Source of the DNA: Marinomonas sp. UCMA 3892
GTDB lineage: Bacteria > Pseudomonadota > Gammaproteobacteria > Pseudomonadales > Marinomonadaceae
NCBI RefSeq assembly: GCF_012726345.1
Contig: NZ_PTXN01000005.1
Location: 1-64,000 of the forward strand
DNA: 64,000 bases
Direction of reading: 5' to 3'
Within the stretch, counting starts at the first letter, position 1; the number at the start of each line of letters is the position of its first letter. Shown in pieces: positions 58,353 through 64,000 of this stretch. A program made the translations under genes and the position numbers. A model generated the notes under the pieces. The model did not search any database and was not told the origin of the DNA. It saw only the letters and a program-made list of their open reading frames with translations.

Positions 58353-58940
58353 ATGCAAATTACTAAAATCATTTCCTCTGCCTCGGTTGAACGTTTAAAG
58401 CAAAAAGCACGAAAGCTTAAACGTGAAAAATCCATTACACACACTGAAGCACTCGATGAAATTGCAGTATCTGCTGGTTTTAATCATTGGCATCAGGTTG
58501 TACAAGCTAATGACGTACTGAAACCATCAGAAGTGGCATTATCTTCTGGATGTGTCATGGCTTTTGATGTCAAAGATGGTATGGATGTCGATACCAGTGA
58601 TGGGGTTTTAATTAAAGACCACTTATTGGAGATACTTACTGAAAAGCAGCTATTTGAAATTTATGCCAACTCCCCTGATGAGGACGACGAACAAAACAGG
58701 CCGCTAAAAGAAACGCTATCGGATTCAGAGCTTCATGAGTATTTTCGAGATGATTGCTCATTCATGTACTTTCGTCTTGCCGAGCCTCATGCAAACAAAC
58801 CGTTAAAAGAAGTATTGGCTCTTATACGACAGTACTCTTTTTGGATGCCTCAATATATTTGGCTTCAAGGCCACCTTATTGATACTTACCATTTGCCTGC
58901 TGAAGACGAGAACGGCAATACCGTAGGCGTAAGGTTTTAG
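58353..58940 (+). CDS. Unknown protein in the traL-traJ hotspot
   Basis: 195 residues from ATG at 58353, with AGGAG 7 bp upstream; a longer frame to 58320 has no site. The N-terminus (LKQKARKLKREKSITHTEAL, then AGFNHWHQVVQAN) is a helical motif shared by proteins of many plasmids and ICEs. The rest is acidic and not recognised. It is the only plus-strand gene among the transfer genes, so it has its own promoter in 58071-58352, where no other gene is seen. Confidence 0.72.
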   Translation: MQITKIISSASVERLKQKARKLKREKSITHTEALDEIAVSAGFNHWHQVVQANDVLKPSEVALSSGCVMAFDVKDGMDVDTSDGVLIKDHLLEILTEKQLFEIYANSPDEDDEQNRPLKETLSDSELHEYFRDDCSFMYFRLAEPHANKPLKEVLALIRQYSFWMPQYIWLQGHLIDTYHLPAEDENGNTVGVRF

Positions 58941-58966
58941 CTCTACAAGATGAGGCCTGATGGGCC

Positions 58967-59611
58967 TCATATCTTCTTCTGCAAGTGACTTAACGCCAAC
59001 CCCGCCATCAATGCCAAACCGATGATCAGCGACGGTAACACCACCGGTGGAATAGCCAGTGGGGCGAACAATCCCATAAACAGCAAAATGACACCTGAGC
59101 CCAGGATAATCATGCTGTAGCGGTGAATGATAGGGCTCGAAAAATCAAATGTTGTCTTCTTAATCTTCCAGGTCATTAAGCCATCCCACAACGCCGGCAA
59201 CATGAGAATAAGCGCAAAGGGCAACCAGACCATCAGCAACGCAAATCGAGTGAACACTTGGTACAGCACATCAAAAAATGCCTGAATACGGTCTTCTACC
59301 CACACAAACCAAAAGCCTCCCATGTTCTCCATCCCTTTAGAACGAAGTCGCTGTTCTTCAGTGGGGATTAGAAAATCACGCACAGATTGCTCCATCTGCG
59401 TATCCACAATCCATGACTGATACCAGCGATGGCTAGTTTGACCAATCCAATAGCTTGTTTGTGCGCCCAATTGGTTTTGGATCATCTGCTTCTCTTTACT
59501 GATGACCCGGCCAGTCCAATCACCGGGCACTAACACGCCAATGGCAATAATCTCCAGCATCAGTGCCAGACACAGCAGCCAAACGGACTTATGCTTGCTC
59601 ATGCCAAACAT
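58967..59611 (-). CDS. traJ: TraJ-like membrane protein (DUF4400)
   Basis: 214 residues. Hydrophobic segments near 10-28, 120-145, 165-185 and 190-205. Family members accompany TraI and TraD in SXT-like and other ICEs and are thought to aid the coupling complex. It overlaps the 186-residue gene by 23 bp. Confidence 0.78.
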   Translation of the reverse strand: MFGMSKHKSVWLLCLALMLEIIAIGVLVPGDWTGRVISKEKQMIQNQLGAQTSYWIGQTSHRWYQSWIVDTQMEQSVRDFLIPTEEQRLRSKGMENMGGFWFVWVEDRIQAFFDVLYQVFTRFALLMVWLPFALILMLPALWDGLMTWKIKKTTFDFSSPIIHRYSMIILGSGVILLFMGLFAPLAIPPVVLPSLIIGLALMAGLALSHLQKKI

Positions 59612-60149
59612 CCTCTTCTACTCGCGCCAGCATGGCTGCAACGGTTGGCGTCATAATCCGAGCTTTAATCACTTGCTGAAGCCGCTTTGTCGATGTATGG
59701 TCACTGACATAACGCACATCAATACGTCCTTCAGCCAAATACGCCATCCGATTTGGACGATTACGAATCCAGGTGTGGAAATACACACCATCCACGGCGG
59801 CCCACTCGAAATGGTCAGGATCACGCAGGCGAATCCCCGTTAAAGCACTGGCGGCAGCCCAGGTCAGTGCCTCAATGAAATGCCAAAGGCGTACACTATC
59901 ATCATCACAACTGACTTCTTCATAACTGCCCAAGCCATTACACAGACACAAATCAAAGATGGAATGGCCATCTAAAGTGAGCGCATCTGTTAAATAGTCC
60001 GCCAAACAGTGCACTGAGGCCAAAGCATGAGGCCAGTCGGTTTCAAGTAGTCTTAAGGTTTCCTTGAACTGGGGATTATGTTGCTGCCACTGAGCGAGCA
60101 TTTCTTTACTGGTAAGTGTTGTCATTTTCAGACAGACAGAATGATGCAT
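59589..60149 (-). CDS. Conserved ICE protein between traD and traJ
   Basis: 186 residues, soluble, with no recognised catalytic motif. AAGGAG lies 5 bp before the ATG at 60149, which supports that start. Conserved position next to traD in SXT/R391 elements suggests a role in relaxosome or coupling. Confidence 0.7.
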   Translation of the reverse strand: MHHSVCLKMTTLTSKEMLAQWQQHNPQFKETLRLLETDWPHALASVHCLADYLTDALTLDGHSIFDLCLCNGLGSYEEVSCDDDSVRLWHFIEALTWAAASALTGIRLRDPDHFEWAAVDGVYFHTWIRNRPNRMAYLAEGRIDVRYVSDHTSTKRLQQVIKARIMTPTVAAMLARVEEDVWHEQA

Positions 60150-60158
60150 ACAGACTCC

Positions 60159-61982
60159 TTATGCTGCCTGTGTAGAGCTGGTTAAAATAGGAATGCGGCC
60201 TTTGATCACGCGGCCACCTGAAAGCTTGGCGATGTACTCCAGGTTGGGAAGCTGGCCTAATAACTGCGGTGGAAACATATCGCCTTCTTCCTCCATCAAG
60301 CGTTCGCCATGATTGCCGGTAAACAACGCGGGGCTGTCCGAGTTGGACGACATACCTTGAGTTTGCATGATGTACTGCAACCGAGTCTTAGGCAGATTGT
60401 CGGTAATGTACTGCTGCGTTTCGGCATCCATCACCCGAAGGGCTATCAAGTTGTTGATGTTACCTAACACCTGGCGAGCCTTAGCTTCACTGCCTGTACG
60501 AGCTGCAAAGTCAGCAAAGGTCTGAGTAGCAATTACACAACGCATTTTTGCGCCACGGCCTTTGTTGAGCAGTTGAATGAAGGGATCGTTGACGACTTCA
60601 GCCGCCTCATCGATGAAGATATTTACGGGACGATTTTCAACACCATAGTTATAGCGATCACCGGCCACAGCAGTGAGATCGGACAAAAGCAACGAACCAA
60701 TGGCGCTGCCAACCATGGCGTCAGTTAATGAATCCAAGCCGATATACGCCACTTGGGCATTGTTGATAATACGGCCAGAATCCGTAATTAACCGGCTGTC
60801 ATCCACATCGTTTGCAATCGGTGATAACAGTGGCCCTAATTCACTTGATGTGAGCATATTGAGCACCGGCATCAGTGAGGCCACCATCTTGGAATAGTGG
60901 GTTCTGTCATGCTCAAACATACTCAAAAGTCCTTCCAAATCGGTATTGGCGGCAACGGGCTGAATGCGTTCGTAGTAGAAAAGCAGCATCGCCATGGCTT
61001 GTTTAGCCAAGGTATTGGCCTTTTCGGTAAAGCGCTTGATCTCCACACTAAAGTTCGGATACACCTGCTCACCCCAGGCTGTGACGGCTTTTACTACCAA
61101 GCCTTCTGGGCCACCTTCCAAGAATCGCCTCAGTGTTTTCAGATCAGGACGTTGTGACGTAAGCAACAGACCTTGCACTATGTTGTTCAATGCCATTTGG
61201 CCAAAGGCTTTAAATGGATCAGCACCGGTTTCAGATGGGATTAGTGCCGCAATTCGGCTGGCAATTTCAGTGCCCCGGTTAAAGTTTCTAAGGGGATTAA
61301 GCCGTACCGAATGCTCAGGAAAACCCGGATGAAAATACACAAAGCGCTCAGGACTACCGGCGGCAATACAGGCTCGCTGCGCATTATCCTTAAGTTCCTT
61401 GTCTCCCTTAGGGTCAATAATAATCACGGCTTCATTACGCAAAATGGCCTGAGTGATCATCGCATCAAAGCATCGGGTTTTTCCGGCACCGGTCGTACCG
61501 ACAATTAAGGTATGCCCCTCGGTGTGACCAACTGGCTGGTACACATCTTCTTCTTTGGGCTCGACACCATGAATCCAGGTCGAACCCATTTGTTTGCCGT
61601 GACCTTGGTTAAGCAAGGTTTGCTTATCCCGCTTTAGGATTTCATAAGCGCGTTGGGCATGGCGTTGGTCCCACTCAAAGCCATAACCTAACCACAATTC
61701 ATCAGGATGTTTTGCCATTACCTTTTGCAAATGCGACAGCGCCATAAATGCCAATGGTTTGCCTTTTAGCCCCTTCTGCAACTTATAAAGACGGTAAGCC
61801 TCAGGCAGGCGATACAACGCCATGCCCGAGGAAATCCCTGTCATCCACCAAAATGGCTCAGGTGGTAGCTCAGTCAGCATTTCTGCGGCAATCGCCCCAG
61901 TGGCCCCAACCACCAGCCAACCTGCTGCTGCCATGGCCTCATAGTTCGTGCGCCAGGGCATTTCGTATGCGTTTTCTTTCAT
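60159..61982 (-). CDS. traD: Coupling protein TraD
   Basis: 607-residue VirD4-like ATPase that passes relaxase-bound DNA to the secretion channel. N-terminal membrane region (~18-55), Walker A TTGAGKTR near residue 170, Walker B NIFIDEAAE near 465. Length fits the SXT TraD. Confidence 0.92.
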   Translation of the reverse strand: MKENAYEMPWRTNYEAMAAAGWLVVGATGAIAAEMLTELPPEPFWWMTGISSGMALYRLPEAYRLYKLQKGLKGKPLAFMALSHLQKVMAKHPDELWLGYGFEWDQRHAQRAYEILKRDKQTLLNQGHGKQMGSTWIHGVEPKEEDVYQPVGHTEGHTLIVGTTGAGKTRCFDAMITQAILRNEAVIIIDPKGDKELKDNAQRACIAAGSPERFVYFHPGFPEHSVRLNPLRNFNRGTEIASRIAALIPSETGADPFKAFGQMALNNIVQGLLLTSQRPDLKTLRRFLEGGPEGLVVKAVTAWGEQVYPNFSVEIKRFTEKANTLAKQAMAMLLFYYERIQPVAANTDLEGLLSMFEHDRTHYSKMVASLMPVLNMLTSSELGPLLSPIANDVDDSRLITDSGRIINNAQVAYIGLDSLTDAMVGSAIGSLLLSDLTAVAGDRYNYGVENRPVNIFIDEAAEVVNDPFIQLLNKGRGAKMRCVIATQTFADFAARTGSEAKARQVLGNINNLIALRVMDAETQQYITDNLPKTRLQYIMQTQGMSSNSDSPALFTGNHGERLMEEEGDMFPPQLLGQLPNLEYIAKLSGGRVIKGRIPILTSSTQAA

Positions 61983-62030
61983 TCATGCTCCGCAAAATAA
62001 CCGTTTGCAATCCACTTAATTTCAAATGGA

Positions 62031-64000
62031 TTAACGTTTAGCGTGAGCGGTAAACAGAACCGTTTCCCCCTCATCAAACTGGCATTGGTCACTGGCCGAG
62101 ATCCCCCGAAGCAGCTGTCCGGCTGGAATGCCATGCTCCTTGGCGACTTGACGTAAGGTTTGAATCGTGACGCGAATACCATCGGCACTATGATCCACGT
62201 CTGGGTAATCGCCATCGGTCAGTAAGATGGGCAAATCTTTCACAAAATTAACCATCTGTTGCCGCTGTGCGTGTTTGGGGTCTGTACTTGAGTTCGCATT
62301 GGGCGCAATCGGCGTTTGCTTGCGCTCAGCTCTTGTGGCGAGCTCTTTTGCTTGGGCACTGGTTGTCTCAGTTCGACTCGGACGCTGTGAAGCCTCTTTG
62401 TTCTGAATTGCTGCCACTGATTCTTCGTCTTGTTTGGAGATGTCTATCAGTGCAGTAAGCCCCTTAGAAATCGATACTTTCAGTAGTAACCCTTGCTCCT
62501 GAACGCCATCCTTCGTAGTCACAGTTCTGGCCTTACGTGTCGGGTTTGCGGGATCTAGTTCAAGCCAATCTAATCGACTGAGTTCAGCAAGTAGTTTTCG
62601 GGGGGCACACCAAGGTCTTACGGCATCGGGATAGCGGATCAGGGCTTGCTCACCAACCATAATCAACGCACTGCTGGCCTCTGGGAGCCACGCCAAAGAT
62701 TCAGGGAGATTCAATGAATCTGCATCGTACTGGTTTACGTTATTTGAGATAGCGCCATCATATGAATTGTTAGGCTTTTCACATCCATCACCCGGAACGT
62801 TTTCAGTTGCCTGGTGGTTATTAACATCACTAGCAAGACGAAGTTCATCATCTTGGTCGGACGGTTTTGTTGATGGCGACTGTGCCGAATTGCTATGTTC
62901 GATTGATGATGACGCTTCAGGCAAGTCTGGATGCTCACTGGAACGACTCTGAGGTTCTGCTTGTGTTTGCTGTGTTGCTTCCCACTCAGATTTGCTAAAC
63001 AGTGTCACGCTACTTGGTACATTCGAGCTGAACAATAAATCGGCCTCAGATATATGCAGCATGGGTAACCAGATTGGCTTGTCGTCTTTGATCAGCACTT
63101 CAGGGGCAAGGCTTTCATATCGCTCATTTGAGGCTGATTTTGTGGCCAATCCCCGCTCAATGAGGATGTCCGCAAGGGTATCGGGATCTCTTGGAATGCC
63201 AGGTATCTTGTCTTTGGCCAATAGCTCAATGATGTCCTTAGCCGCGCTTTTCCAAACCAGGTAAAGATGGGTTGATTGATTGGATTTTTGTACCCAGACT
63301 CTGGCGTCTCGCTGATTAACTAACCACTGAGAACTGGCAAGCAATCGCCTCATGGCATCAAGTAGATAGCGTTCGACTGGGACACCAAGGGCGTTGTCGT
63401 CAACGGAAATTCGTTGAGCTTTCAGGTCTCGCTGGACACTGGTTTGGTCAGCTTCAATGACCAGTTTAGACAGGACATGCTCGGGATCGGTATTGCCAAT
63501 TGCTTCTAGCATGGCTTGCAAAATCTCTGGGCCCGGCTGGGTTAACCAGGCGAGCAACTCAGGTGTCATCACCCGGTTTAACACCAGAATTGAAAATTGC
63601 TCGTGCCGCTTGCACCGTCCGTCGCGCCAGCGAATAAAATAGCGTTCAATGCTGTTATTTGTGGTCCATTGAGATAAGGTTTCTAAAAAAGGGTTCCACT
63701 GATAGCGTCCATCTTCGTCAGTGATAGACAAGTCTGAAACGGGCTTACCAATATCATGGAACAAACCGCCTAATGCCGCCGCAACACGCCACCTTGGCTC
63801 TAGCTCTTTTTTCTCAACCGGTGTGCCACTGGCAACAAAGATGATCCCTTCAGCTGCTTGTGCCGCCCAGAAAGCAACTTCCAAAGAATGACGTAATAAA
63901 CCACCAGCGCCACTGTGATGATGATGCTCAGAAGCTGGCAACAAATGAACATAAGCAGCCAGATGATCAATGCAGGGCTGAATCAGCTTTTGAAAATCAC
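62031..64000 (-). CDS. traI: MOBH relaxase TraI (5' end outside window)
   Basis: The frame is open to base 64000, so roughly the first 60 residues are missing relative to the ~716-residue SXT protein. The relaxase domain shows LLPASEHHHHSGAGGLLRHSLEVA and LFHDIGKPV, the HD-type histidines and aspartate of MOBH enzymes. The C-terminal domain (RPWCAPRKLLAELS) is normal. A serine/asparagine-rich linker lies between. It nicks oriT and pilots the strand. Confidence 0.92.
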   Translation of the reverse strand, partial: DFQKLIQPCIDHLAAYVHLLPASEHHHHSGAGGLLRHSLEVAFWAAQAAEGIIFVASGTPVEKKELEPRWRVAAALGGLFHDIGKPVSDLSITDEDGRYQWNPFLETLSQWTTNNSIERYFIRWRDGRCKRHEQFSILVLNRVMTPELLAWLTQPGPEILQAMLEAIGNTDPEHVLSKLVIEADQTSVQRDLKAQRISVDDNALGVPVERYLLDAMRRLLASSQWLVNQRDARVWVQKSNQSTHLYLVWKSAAKDIIELLAKDKIPGIPRDPDTLADILIERGLATKSASNERYESLAPEVLIKDDKPIWLPMLHISEADLLFSSNVPSSVTLFSKSEWEATQQTQAEPQSRSSEHPDLPEASSSIEHSNSAQSPSTKPSDQDDELRLASDVNNHQATENVPGDGCEKPNNSYDGAISNNVNQYDADSLNLPESLAWLPEASSALIMVGEQALIRYPDAVRPWCAPRKLLAELSRLDWLELDPANPTRKARTVTTKDGVQEQGLLLKVSISKGLTALIDISKQDEESVAAIQNKEASQRPSRTETTSAQAKELATRAERKQTPIAPNANSSTDPKHAQRQQMVNFVKDLPILLTDGDYPDVDHSADGIRVTIQTLRQVAKEHGIPAGQLLRGISASDQCQFDEGETVLFTAHAKR

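Overview
The window is most likely part of an SXT/R391-family integrative and conjugative element (ICE) from a gammaproteobacterium, probably marine or aquatic. The minus strand carries the ordered transfer genes traI (cut by the right edge), traD, a small conserved gene, traJ-like, traL, traE, traK, traB, traV, traA, then dsbC, traC, a TrbI-like gene, trhF-like, a trbC-traW fusion, traU and traN. This is the SXT/R391 order, and the insertions sit where that family carries variable cargo: traJ-traL (hotspot 1), traA-dsbC (hotspot 2) and beyond traN (hotspot 4). No tRNA, rRNA or CRISPR array was seen.

Beyond traN (1-16.1 kb) there are three modules. A compact operon (15904-12835, minus) encodes an 82-residue glycine-zipper membrane protein, a 757-residue dynamin-like GTPase with an XRE-type helix-turn-helix fused at its N-terminus, and a 172-residue membrane-anchored protein. 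Its promoter carries three dyads at exact 30-bp intervals. I consider this the best candidate for an undescribed system. Next is the 3' part of an endonuclease I gene, cut off at about 12472 by the end of an integrative element. That element's four coupled genes (intA, tfp, intB, srap-like) match the strand-biased circularizing integrative element (SE) architecture. Its probable cargo is a complete ptxABCDE phosphite uptake and oxidation operon behind a Pho box, with every named PtxD catalytic residue kept. An IS5-family fragment closes the left edge.

The traA-dsbC interval (25.9-53.9 kb) is a metal and efflux island heavily rearranged by IS elements. Intact parts are a GC-rich MexEF-OprN-like RND operon, a ZntA-like and a CopA-like P1B ATPase, a CDF transporter, a CxxC metallochaperone, an ArsR/SmtB repressor and two CueR-like activators. 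Dead parts include a second AT-rich RND copy, a cadA-like gene split by two IS21 elements, a nonsense-mutated arsR, an amber-mutated cadR-like gene, a broken lpd and a copA stub. Exact ends and target duplications can be read for one IS3 and two IS21 elements. Five promoters have the 19-bp spacer typical of MerR activation, so several efflux genes probably answer to the CueR-like proteins.

The traL-traJ interval holds one unrecognised plus-strand gene (58353-58940). Mating apparatus genes look intact, so the element was probably transferable. Whether all its cargo works is less certain because of the many pseudogenes.
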